DNA of 64,000 bases, from the NCBI GenBank assembly GCA_008694505.1, contig VZDJ01007755.1:3473790-3537789 (forward strand), written 5' to 3'. Within the stretch, counting starts at the first letter, position 1, and the number at the start of each line of letters is the position of its first letter. The stretch comes from Cyanoderma ruficeps (Eukaryota; Chordata; Aves; Passeriformes; Timaliidae). Of the stretch, positions 35,591-45,960 are shown piece after piece. Both the position numbers and the translations under genes were made by a program. The notes under the pieces are model-generated. The model saw only the letters and a list, made by a program, of their open reading frames with translations. It had not been told where the DNA came from and made no database searches.

Positions 35591-37259
35591 AACTTCTCCT
35601 TATGAATGGAATGCACGACTTAACAACTATGCTGATTTTGAAACACTTTTGTTCTGCCAAGAAGCAATGCAACCTGAGAAGAAGCCAAGTAGTGTCTCAA
35701 TATTTGTCTCTTCTTCGTTATTAGCTAAGTTAAGCATCACTCTAGGCCTAACAGAACTGTTTATGTTCAGCACCAGTAAAATGCTGCTCTAAGACAAAAG
35801 CTTGCTAGATGCAGGATATAAATGTGTCTGTCAGTGACAGCACACTCATTTATGAGTACTGAAAAATCAGTAATTTGAGTACAAGTTAGGTGTGGGTCAG
35901 CAATCATTTATGGCCATCTATAAAGGCCATGTAGCAATAAGTGCATTATGGCAGCTATGGGAATAGGTGATTAGGAATTTCCTGTGGAAGTAACATTTTT
36001 ATTTTCCACAGTAAGAATTCCCACTCGGCTGCTATGACATTGTTTGGACTCTAGAGAGTTTCCTGCACAGGTGCTCCGTGATCACTGGAAGGAATTGCAG
36101 AAATGTTTGTGCAGCTAAAAAGCACACAAATATGTTCTGTCAACAATATGAAATCACAATTTAAAAGATGTTTCACTAAACATGATGAAGACACATGGCC
36201 AGAAAACAGTAACCTAATAACTGAATCTGGAGTTCACCACTAATTTGTTGTGCAAGCACCATTAAGCCATTTCACGACATGCACCTCTGGGTACTTTCCA
36301 CCTATTAGCTCCATTTACACACTTGACTACCACTAACTTGTAAATCAAGAGAGGCTTTTTTTTTTCCTGGCAGCTTTTGTGTTTTCATGGGCCTTCATAA
36401 CTCACACTTCCTTGCTCACATAACATCAAAAATACCTGGCAGCGTTTCCACAAAGTACCTCCTACTGAAAAGAGGCAAAATTTGCTGCTGTTGTAAACCA
36501 GAATTATCAGTAAAGGGCAGTGATCCTACACTGGCAGGATTTTCACCATAGGAGACTAAACAGTAACACCTATGCTAATCTGTGTAAATTGTAATATCTG
36601 ATAGGCTTTCCCTTCTCAGACAACAGAATTTATTCTGTTACAGTAATAACATTGCCTCAATGATTATCTGTTCCATTGCTTTTCAAATTACTGCAATAAA
36701 AAGATTTTCTTTCTACATTACAAAGGAGGTAATACATAACACAGCTGTAAGACCTGCTGTCCCAGTGAGTTATCACAGATTTGCACACCACTTGATAGTG
36801 CAGTTTGGCTGCCCTGTGAGATTGTGATGTTACAGCCCTGGTACTTCATTCCATAAATAAATGCCGGGTGAAATAAATGAAATTGATGGAATAAATTCCA
36901 TAAATAATGCCAGATGCAGGATTTGGACTTCCAGCAAGGACTGGTGAACTGAGGTTTATCAAGCCAATGAAAGGAATTATTGCAGTAAGATTTAGCGTAC
37001 TAAGCCTTGGATGATCATATTGCCTGGATGAAGAAATTAAGCCACTTCTGAAGTCCAACTCCAAATCCCAAGGCCTGCATTCCTTTTGGTAGAAAAGATC
37101 CTTTTTATTGTGTCATTCTTTGATAAAACATGACACATTTCATAATACAGGGACTTGATCTGCTATCATTACTACATATATCTGGGTCAGTTTAGCCTAG
37201 ACTGGGGCTCTGTAGTCTGGGGAAGAGGCGGCTCTGGGTAGGGAAAGGGTTGGATCTCA
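35591..37259. other. intergenic sequence, nothing recognised
   Basis: AT-rich DNA. A local direct repeat of about 22 bp occurs at 36848-36870 and 36895-36916 (both carry ATTCCATAAATAA and a TGCC segment). No gene or repeat family was recognised. Confidence 0.5.
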
Positions 37260-37490
37260 TCCATGTACATACAATAGAAGCAAGGTGGTAAAGGTGCTAC
37301 AGCAAAGGGCAGCAGGGCTTGTGAAAGGACTAGAGAATGTCTCTTATGAGGAACATCTGAGGGAGCTGGGTTTGTTTAGTCTAGAGAAGAGAAGGTTTAA
37401 GTTCATCACGCTCAACAACTCCCTGAGGTTTGGGTGAGGTAGGGGCTGGTCCCTTCTTCTGTCCCTGCAGTGAGAGGACCAGAGGAGTGG
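37260..37490 (+). mobile_element. CR1 LINE fragment, truncated at both ends
   Basis: Plus-strand CR1 3' UTR interior: GTCTCTTATGAGGAACATCT, GAGGGAGCTGGGTTTGTTTA, GTCTAGAGAAGAGAAGG, CAACAACTCCCTGAGGTTTG and CCCTTCTTCTGTCCCTGCAG follow the family order. It stops at about 37490 without reaching the CR1 3' end, directly where the inverted-repeat structure begins at 37501. The CR1 was therefore probably broken by the event that created that structure. Confidence 0.82.
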
Positions 37491-37500
37491 AGAGGACCAC

Positions 37501-37633
37501 AGACTTGTGGAGTGGTAGGTGATGGCTATGCAGAGTCAAAGGACTATTATGAGCAGACTCCAGTGGGAGAATTAATTGCAATAATTATTTAATTGCTGAT
37601 TTGGGTATTGAGAGGGCCTTCCTCTCTTCCCGT

Positions 37634-37668
<35 letters not shown>

Positions 37669-37925
37669 CCTTCCTTCCTTCCTTCCTTCCTTCCTTCCTT
37701 CCTTCCTTACTCTCTCTTTCGCTCTCTCTTTCTCTCTTTTTCTCTCTCTCTCTTTCTCTCTTCCTTCCTTTCCTTTTTCCCCTTCCTTCCCTCCTTCCTT
37801 CTCTCCTTCTCAGTTTTATTCTTTCTTCTCAATACCCAAATCAGCAATTAAATATTTATTGCAATTAATTCTCCCACTGGAGTCCTTTGACTCTGCGCAG
37901 CCATCACCTACCACTCCACAAGTCT
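37501..37925. repeat. 98-bp inverted repeat around a pyrimidine tract
   Basis: The left arm (37501-37612) begins AGACTTGTGGAGTGGTAGG and ends GATTTGGGTATTGAG. The right arm (37828-37925) is its reverse complement, beginning CTCAATACCCAAATC and ending CCACTCCACAAGTCT. Aligned by hand, 95 of 98 positions match. The differences are two adjacent-region substitutions in the GGCTATGCAG block and one in the AATAATTATTT block. The left arm also carries 14 extra bases (37546-37559) bounded by GACT on both sides, which suggests a microhomology deletion in the right arm. The 214-bp spacer is a CT-rich microsatellite. No target-site duplication or known transposon terminus is visible, so a foldback element, an inverted duplication or an assembly artefact all remain possible. 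Confidence 0.93.
37634..37826 (+). repeat. CTTG/CTTC/CTCT polypyrimidine microsatellite
   Basis: Eight perfect CTTG units (37634-37665) pass into about eleven CTTC units (37666-37708). A CT/CTTT-rich stretch with few purines then continues to about 37826. The strand is almost purely pyrimidine, so it can adopt triplex (H-DNA) forms. Open frames through it encode only Leu/Ser/Pro/Phe low-complexity runs and are not genes. Confidence 0.95.
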
Positions 37926-39708
37926 ACCCTTGACATTTCTCCTCACATGCATGCACACTGCAGCTGCCCCCAGAGATTTAGGAGTCTCAGCACACTGTTT
38001 CTTACAGATCCTCCCTTCATCTGCATCCAAACTGCCCCAGTATCCCAACAGTAATGATTCCACCACAAATCTATAGTGTCTGCAGTGTCCCCAGTACCAA
38101 ACACTATCCAAGTATCCCAATCTCTCTAGTCAGAAAACCTTTTCTGCATGTTCAGTCCTTACATCTGGAATTTAGTCTCAGATTGTTATTCTAGAGAGTA
38201 AAAGTCGCTTGCTTATATCTGTCTTGTTTCACCTCAGTCCTGCCATATTAGCTGGTGTGGTCTGTCCTGCATTTACCTCTGTAAAGCTGGAGCAGGGCTA
38301 CTGCTACAGGTTATAGCTCTTTCACTGTTGTGATCCTCCCTGGTTTCTCAACCTCCCACAAAAGAAAGCAGAATCAATAAGACAAGATCTGCAAACCCCC
38401 AAATGCTAAATATACCTGCTCTGATTTTAACCTAGAATTTAGCCATGTAAACAGCTGCACTTAGGCAGGCCAAAACGTACAGGTTCTGCTCAGGCATTGG
38501 CACAGTACCTGAAAAACTAACAACAGGGCATCTGCTGTGTGATTACATAGTATGTCACCTAACTAAACATTTCCCCAGACTAAAGCAACCAGAGAAAGAA
38601 AATTTTCTGAAGCAACTTTACTATGAAAGAAATCATCAGCCTTTACAATAAAGTGCAATGTCTGGTGTTTTCCCCTGGAATTGAAGGTGCTTGAGAAGAG
38701 CTATATTGAGGATATAAAGAACATAAACATATATGAGCTATAACTTATTTCACACCAAAAAAAAAAATTATATATACAGCAGGGAATCAGTAATCCGATC
38801 TAAATCAATTAATGACTACATAGGAGTGACTGAAACAAGGAAATGTCTGAAACACAAAGTGCTGTCTAACTGCTCAAAAACATCTCAGTTGGTTCCTTCA
38901 GTAAGCTCAGGATACCTGAGGCAAGAAAAAATCCATCCCATTTTCTTTCTAGAATCTTCTGACAGGGATCAGATGCCTGGAAAGGGTCCTAGACAGCTGG
39001 CTCTGGGTTTTTCTGTCCAGACAGACACTCTGGACCCAAGGCCAACCAGAAGACCCTTCCCAGAGACCTCAGCCGTTCTGTCATTCTGTGGGATTGTCAT
39101 TGCACAAACTCATAATGATGACCAACCCTACTTTGCCATTTCAGTCTTTAAAAACTGACAGACAGAAACCTCTGGTTAAAATATTAAAACACATCTTTTC
39201 TGTCACGGGTGAGTACAGACACATATATTTTCTCAGGTCCCTTTCCAGCCTTAGCAGCCATGCCCTGACTCCCCAGGAGTAGTGGATCAACCACATTTAA
39301 GACATATTTTCCAGTGGCATGGAGTGAGCTCCATGCTGCCCATTGGCACAGGACCCCACGTTATCCCCCAGGGCTCTCCTCACCCTGCTCCAGTTGTGCA
39401 ACAGGAGGACAGGTCTCCAGCTTCCCCCAGCCCTGCCCTGCCTGGCTGTGGGCTCCCCAGAGTCAGGCCCCACCATGAACTGATGGCCCAGCCTGGCCTC
39501 TGCATGGTCCCATTGCCATGGCACTGACCAGCCCTGTCTGACCCTGCACATATCATTCATCCACCTGTCACCATATGTGCAAGTACTTTCCTAAATACAT
39601 CAAGTATTAAGTTTATCCTTGAATGCGTAATTAGCATCACCAGAGTTAAAATTTAACCATTTATCTAAGTGTTTACAGTCATTGCCTTCAGGATGAAAAC
39701 AATATATA
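37926..39708. other. intergenic sequence, unclassified GC-richer block
   Basis: Mostly AT-rich. An interval at about 39240-39560 is clearly G+C-rich but CpG-poor (CCCAGGGCTCTCCTCACCCT, CCCCAGCCCTGCCCTGCCTG). It may be an unrecognised repeat or an unrelated composition shift. No gene was recognised. Confidence 0.4.
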
Positions 39709-39829
39709 ATATTGTTTATATAAACAATATATGAGATATATATATGACAATACATGACATATATATATGACAATACGTGACATATATATATAACATATAT
39801 AAACAATATATGACAATAAATAACCTGTG
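39709..39829. repeat. AT-rich minisatellite with a perfect palindrome
   Basis: It begins with a perfect 22-bp palindrome (39709-39730; half-site ATATTGTTTAT). Two 23-bp units follow at 39733-39755 and 39756-39778, sharing ATATATATATGACAATAC and differing at two positions, then a decayed third unit with an insertion. The tract is nearly all A+T and could extrude a cruciform. It is a simple repeat; the open frame across it is spurious. Confidence 0.9.
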
Positions 39830-40164
39830 TGAGAATAACTGAAGAGTATTTATTAAAATTAAAAATTAGGGAGGTTTTAGGCATGAGTAAAATAAATTTT
39901 TGCAGCCATCTTAGGGTTCCAGAGATTTGACCATGAATTTTACCTGTGTAACTCACATTTACATATCCTGAGGAAGTAAAATTCAACTCCAACATTAAAT
40001 TGTGTTGTGTAATTTAAAACTAAATAATTTGGTCTATACGGTAGCATTGTAAAAGTGTGGTCTATATTTTCACAGAGTTATTCTGAATATACTCATTTTA
40101 AATTTGATGGAGCTTTTTGTTTGGTTTGGATTTGGGTTCTGTGTAGAAGCAAATGTATTTTCTT
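39830..40164. other. intergenic sequence, nothing recognised
   Basis: AT-rich DNA between the minisatellite and a CR1 copy, without recognisable features. Confidence 0.5.
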
Positions 40165-40375
40165 TCACAGAATCACAGAACAGCTGAGGTGGAAGAGAAC
40201 TCCAGAGGTCCACTCACACAGGGCCTCCTAAAGCTGGTTGCCCAAGACCATGTCCACATGGCATTTGAATATCTCCAAAGATGGTGATTCCACGCACCCC
40301 TTGGACAACCTGTGCCAATGTCCAGTCACTCTCACAGTAATTTTCCTGTGGTGAGTAGCAGAAGAGTTATCTCTC
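40165..40375 (-). mobile_element. CR1 LINE fragment, 3' end
   Basis: A minus-strand CR1 with a preserved 3' terminus: the plus strand reads TTCACAGAATCACAGAACAG. It continues with GAACTCCAGAGGTCCACTCA, TGGTTGCCCAAGACCATGTC, ATTTGAATATCTCCAAAGAT, GGACAACCTGTGCCAATGTC and ACTCTCACAGTAATTTTCCT. This 3' UTR type (with 'gaccatgtcca' and 'tttgaatatctccaa') is the same as that of the copy at 50665 and differs from that at 22995. It is truncated after about 210 bp. Confidence 0.88.
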
Positions 40376-41521
40376 TAACTGGGTACAGTTCTGCTAGTAT
40401 ACATCCTTCTCTTTTATTTATTTACCCTGGTAATTTATCACCTAACTTGCAAACAGCACTTCTGATAGTGCAATTATTTTTATGTTTATTGAAAGATTTG
40501 AATATGACTCCTTTGTCTGAAAAAAAAAACCCTGGAAAAAAAAGGCGGAAGCTGAGGGCTTCTAATAGCACTAAAGAGTATCTTTGAAGCAGAAATTGTA
40601 ATGATCACAGAACTAAAAATACATGAGAACTATCAAAAATGTTCATGAGGAACATTTGACTAAATTACAGAACAAGTTGAGTCATTTTGTAGGACACAAC
40701 TGGAGGAACAAGAGATTATTGATATGCCACTGGAAAATATGTCTTAAATGTAGTCGATCCACTGCCAATCTTGTAGTATTGTTGTAGCAACTGTAATTAG
40801 GACATAATAACATTTAAGAGCATGTAAAGTATTAAAACAAGTGAAGTGGTGATGGTGCCCCTCTCTGGTCATTAGCTATGGATCAGATACTGTTCGATCA
40901 CATTTTTATAGCTTCGAGACTAATTTACATGTGTAGGAAATTAACCCACAACATTTTAGATATCAATCATCACAGCTCTTCAGAGTGTATTTTAACGTCA
41001 TTTGATTTCCCAGTAGAGAAACAGACACATGCAGTGTATTTATAGGTCTTCCAGTGCTGTCTAGTCTGGGAAATGAACCATCTATTTTAAAAATGTATTT
41101 GTTTTGGTTATATTTCCAAACTGATGACTAAAACATTTTAAATACCTAAATAACAATAAGCTTTTTTTTTTACATGTTTTTACATTTTCTCACCAAAAAA
41201 AGCAATCTCTGAGTTGTGCATGATGCAAATTGATAGCAGCAAGAGTTGAAGAGCAAATAAGGACAGACATGCAGATAAGAAATTAAAACAGCACAAATGT
41301 CATTAGCATATTCACCAGAGAATATTTTTTTATCTGTGATATTGAATTAAGCTTTTAAGTCCACACTCTTCCTTACATATAACACTCATGTTTTCAAAAT
41401 AAATGCAAAATTAAATCTGAGCTCATATCCTTTCCTCTGATTTATTTTCTTTTTAAATAACTAGGCCATAGAGCCCTTATTAAGCATGAAAAGGCATGGG
41501 ATTTTCAGATTCCATGGGGTA
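40376..41521. other. intergenic sequence, nothing recognised
   Basis: AT-rich DNA with A and T runs (for example T at 41162-41171). No gene or repeat was assigned. Confidence 0.5.
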
Positions 41522-41750
41522 TGCAGGATCAGGCTGGCAATGGAGCTAATTAATAAACCAATGTTTAAGCTATTGCTGAGCAGGGCTTGCACAGGGGCAA
41601 GACTTTCTCTGTTCCTCTCTCTGACCATGAGCAAGCAGGCTTGAGGCGGGCAAGATGCTGGGAGAGGACACAACCTGGCCAAAGGGACATTCCTTGTCAT
41701 TCCATGACATGCTCAGCAACAGAACTGGATGGGAGTCACAGGAAAAAAAG
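41522..41750 (+). mobile_element. avian ERV LTR fragment (ERVL-type)
   Basis: The 5' part of an LTR of the same general family as the one at 16801, but on the plus strand. GGATCAGGCTGGCAATGG, CCAATGTTTAAGCTATTGCT, GAGCAGGGCTTGCACAGGGG, GAGAGGACACAACC and TGGCCAAAGGGACATTCC follow in the order of the avian U3 region. GACATGCTCAGCA then matches the segment just before the LTR TATA region. The 3' part (R/U5) is not recognised beyond about 41750. No internal retroviral genes are visible. Confidence 0.65.
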
Positions 41751-42477
41751 TCAAGACAATATTTCTCATGTGAAAAGTCTAAAAAAATTGGGGATAGAGG
41801 GCTGGCAAGTATTCAATTTTCCATCACTAATAAGGGAAAAAATTGTATCGTTCTCCAGTACTTTTGATTACCCTACATCTTATAAGCATTTGATTAGTCA
41901 GGTTTGGGTTTTCCTGATTAAAATCTCAAATAAGAGAAAATAATAATATAAGTCTGATAAATGTATGCTTTCAAACAGTAATCTTTTGGTAGAGTAACAC
42001 ATCAAGAAAAAGAAAGTGAAAACTCCAAGGGAAACAAACCACTGAAAACTAGAAAAGCTAAACAACACATTGAAAAATTAAGTTTTAATTGTAGGTGCTC
42101 ACTATATTTAATAAGTTTTAATCATGTACCATTAATTGTTTCAAAGGTAACAAGATAAGAGAAAGAACACACAGAGTATTTAATTTTTGTACACTTTTAA
42201 TTTAATGTACTCGCTCTTTAAGATTGTTTACAAGAATAATAAAATCAACATTTCTTGGGAAAGGCTGGCATTCTACTGGCTGTTTGATCCCAAGATGGAT
42301 TTTTTTCCCTTTGAAATATTTCCTTAGTATTCTGAAATGATCTCCTGGAAAATTATGAAACAATGCAGCTTTCTGTCTGGCCAAGTAGTCTTTTTCCCAT
42401 GTGCTGGATTGTTAGCCATTAACAGTAAAAGGAGAATGCAGGGAAGACAAATGTATATCCAAAAGTCCTTTGATAGC
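41751..42477. other. intergenic sequence, nothing recognised
   Basis: AT-rich DNA between the LTR fragment and a small tandem duplication. I see no gene or repeat family. Confidence 0.5.
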
Positions 42478-42513
42478 CAAATTAAGGACCCTTACCAAAT
42501 TAAGGACTCTTAC
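42478..42513. repeat. 18-bp tandem duplication
   Basis: Two head-to-tail copies of CAAATTAAGGACCCTTAC, at 42478-42495 and 42496-42513, differing at one position (C to T). It is a short local duplication, just upstream of a CR1 copy. Confidence 0.95.
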
Positions 42514-42554
42514 CTTCACATCTGTACCTAAAGGAAACCTACAAGAGATCTGAA

Positions 42555-42815
42555 GAGGGTCTTTTTACAAGACAAGGGGGAATGGCCTTAAGCTAAAAGA
42601 GGCCAAGTTCAGATTAGATATTAGGAAGAAATTGTTGACTTTGAGGGTGGTGAGGCACTGGAACAGGTTTCCCAGAGAAGCTGTGGATGCCCCATCCCTG
42701 GAATTGTTTGAGGCTGGATGGGGCATTGAGCAACCTGGTGTAGTGGAAGGGTTGTGAGTGGGAACCACAGGATCCCAAAGGTCTCTTCCGACACAAGCCA
42801 TTCTATGAGTCGATG
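42555..42815 (+). mobile_element. CR1 LINE fragment, 3' end, well preserved
   Basis: A plus-strand CR1 with a clear order of landmarks: AAGTTCAGATTAGATATTAG, GAAGAAATTGTTGACTTTGA, GGCACTGGAACAGGTTTCCC, GTGGATGCCCCATCCCTGGA, ATTGAGCAACCTGGTGTAGT, and the terminus CCATTCTATGAGTCGATGAG. The spacing is close to full for the last 260 bp of CR1. It looks younger than the copies at 19147 or 35140 because most blocks are intact. Open frames in it are on the opposite strand and spurious. Confidence 0.93.
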
Positions 42816-45800
42816 AGGCAAGGATTCATTCATCCCAGAGCTGCCATTTACCTATTACACCAACAACATAATCAGAACTTATCCAATAGGTCATAAAACT
42901 CCAGACTGGGCACCCAGCAGCACTACCAGACTCAGCACCTCTATAGCCATTACACACGTCTGTACCATATGATACTGTGTCACATGAGGTCCTTACATAG
43001 ATTGATGACTTCAGCGCTGCTCTGAATCCAACATCTCTTAGAACAAGTGAAAAGAGTTCAAATTTACACCACAAATCACAATACAACAGGCAGAGTTTGA
43101 TTTGTGATGCAGCTTTAAAACACTACTCACTTTCAGACACAGCAACAGCAAACCCCTGATGCCCAGAAAGGCACACACACGTATCTGTAGTTGAAAAGAC
43201 AGCTCTATTCAGGAAGCAAAACCATCTGTTCCCACATAACTGCTTGTAGGGATGATTTATGTTACAAATATAAAGGGAAGGGTCTCCCTTATGGAGAAAA
43301 CAAAACTAAAGTAAACTTCTCTGTCCTATTTAGTACAAGGATCCTTAAGTAAAATTCATCATTTACATTATTCTGAACATAGAAGTGAATGGAGTTAATA
43401 GTTTGCTGCTGCAATAATTGTTTTATGGTTTTAGCTACAAGTGCTGCTGCTTTCAGCACAGAACAGGACGGCTGAAAGCCTCGGTGTGTCTAAATAAAAG
43501 AGATTTTTCACTTTTTCTAGTCATATCATTGAATCAAATCAAATATATTATCTCTCTCTTCGATCATTGCTTCATGGTAGCCTTGGTAGTCATGAATGCA
43601 ACAGTTATTAAGAGTATGGCATCATGAGGCTTTGGTCTTAGCCCTTTCCTGTTCTTGCTCCCAACTGCACAAACATAGGATTGGTCTTGGCTTCTTCTGG
43701 TTATTTTTCTGTTCTTTTCTCTTGCTCAGTGTATGTCTTCCATATACAGAAACCACGATAAAAATAAAACTGTCACCTCAACACATTCACCCCAGATATT
43801 AATTTCTTTACTCACTTCAAATATGAATGACTTAGAAAAGTTGGTGTGGTTTTTTTGGAACATGTTCCATCCATTCTAGTTATACTGCCAATAATGATTA
43901 AGAAATTATTTCTATCAACAGTCTGTAGATTAAAGTACATGTCTCAAACAATACAATGTCCTATCGCTTCTATTTTTATCTGATTTTCATAAGGACTTCT
44001 TATATTAACTTATTTCTCCTTATTTAATGCCACTTACTTAATATCACTTGAACAGTTATTGAGGAAAAAGGAAAAGAAGTAAGTGTCATACATAATTTAC
44101 AGTTTCTTTTGATTAATCATCTTCTGTTGGCAGAACTGTTCATATTTCATGTAAATAGCTTGGGAACATTCAGTCGTTCTACTGGACTAACACTATATAA
44201 AAGCTACTGCTCAGTTCTTCATACACAGATTAAAGTGAATTAAAACTGTGGTCTTGGAACATCAGGAAAATATTAAATTACCAAGACTTACTAATATAGA
44301 AACCTTCAAAGAAGTTATAGAAGTCAAATTCTCAGCTACAACCTACTGTTAACTTTTTGGTCCAAAAATCAAAGGAAAACTTGTTTTCTTTTTTTTTTTT
44401 TTTAATATAGTAATTTATTTTTTCACAATTTCAATTAATTGTGCCAAAGATTTTAGACAATTTTTTTCTTTCTAAAGGAGATTATTTCAAGAGATAAATT
44501 ACAGAAGTGGTTCACAGGATTTATGCTGACCTCAAGCCCTGTGCAGTCCTCTCATGACTAAAAGGGCAAGCTGGAGCCAAACACTTCCCTGCTCATGATG
44601 TCTACAAGCTGTAACATTAATGCCTTCACATTTATCACCAGTTTGGGGGAAGAAAAGGGAAAAAATGAACCTAGCATTGTGGAGCAATATCATTCTATAA
44701 TAAGAATTCCAAAGAGTTGTCAAAGAGTCCAATTATGCCTTTCTCAATAAATTTTTGGCACTCATTTTGGGAAGGTCAAGGATATCATTCAGAAAATCGA
44801 GGTAATGTACAGTCAGTCCCTCACCTGACACCTTGTTTTGCGCAGAGTTGCTGGTCTGATGTGATCTCAGTAAGAAAGCACTTGGACTCTGTAAAGTATC
44901 ATTTAAAATTCTACTTACTAGAGATAAGACTATCATGAGAGAAAAATAAAGGTAATTTTGTGTCCTGTTTGCTGCTGGCAACCCTGAATGTTCAGCACTG
45001 AATTATTCCCTGATGCAGATGTAGCGCATCCTGCAGACATCATCCATGGAATTTTGGTAATTTGAGCCATCATAGGATTTTATTGCAAGAAAACAACTCC
45101 GTTCATCATTTCTACTATCAAACAGAAAGGATGGTCACATGAAAACTTCTTGCTGTGCCTTTAGATAAAGGCATAGCCATGCGGGTGGTGTAATCTCTGG
45201 TACGTGGTGGAAGTTGCCTGCAGGCTCTTTTTCACGGGGAGTGGGCTGAGCCTGTCCTGAAGCCAAGGGACAAAGGCAGCACAGCACCAGCCTGAAGGCA
45301 AAGCTGCACGTGCAGCCCAGCTCAGCCTGATTGTTTTATGGATCACTAATGATATAATATGGTCTTCTGGTCAGGATCACTATACACATCCTTCAGCCTG
45401 TTTCCCTAGAACTTATGCTGTATTTTTCACAGAGAAACACTGAAAGGCATTTACATTTCTCCCCAGAAGTTTTACATACTCATGCTGAAAGCTCCCACTC
45501 TCACAGCTGCTGTCCTACTGCAGGGAGAGCACAGGTCTCCTTATGAAGCTCATATCACATACAACTACCAAAAATTCTACTTCCACCATCCATTTGTTCC
45601 TGTACCATTAAATACCTCATGCAGAAATTAACAATAAGTTAATTTAATTGCACAAGCACACTGCTAATATTTCCCCACACACTTGTTCAGTTGCACTAAA
45701 TGCTTACAGTTCCTGTGGCTTTTTGCTAATTTTTAGTATCTTCATTTGCTCCTTTCTCAAAGAGAACGTGCTCCTTATTTCTACCACTCAGTTCTACTTT

Positions 45801-45930
45801 TATTCACCTGCTCATCCCAGCTATGAAGAAACAGTGGCTTGTATGCATGCATATTTCACGTGCTCACAGCCCCCATCTGAACACCCATCCTTCTTCCCTT
45901 CTATGTGCAAGACAAAACAGAGTGAGGGAA

Positions 45931-45960
45931 TATGTGTGAGTGTGAGTGTATGTATATATA
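45931..45960. repeat. GTGTGAG/TATA microsatellite
   Basis: A short alternating tract, TGTGTGAGTGTGAGTGTATG followed by TATATATA. It is a simple repeat with no other content. Confidence 0.85.

Noticed and set aside
37593..37933. Overlapping Leu/Ser/Pro/Phe-rich open frames
   Set aside because: They are translations of the CTTG/CTTC microsatellite and have no independent support.
38733..39158. 141-codon plus-strand open frame
   Set aside because: Low-complexity, AT-rich start and no recognisable domain; most likely chance.
39600..39995. 131-codon minus-strand open frame
   Set aside because: Its centre is the AT minisatellite translated into Tyr/Ile/Cys repeats.
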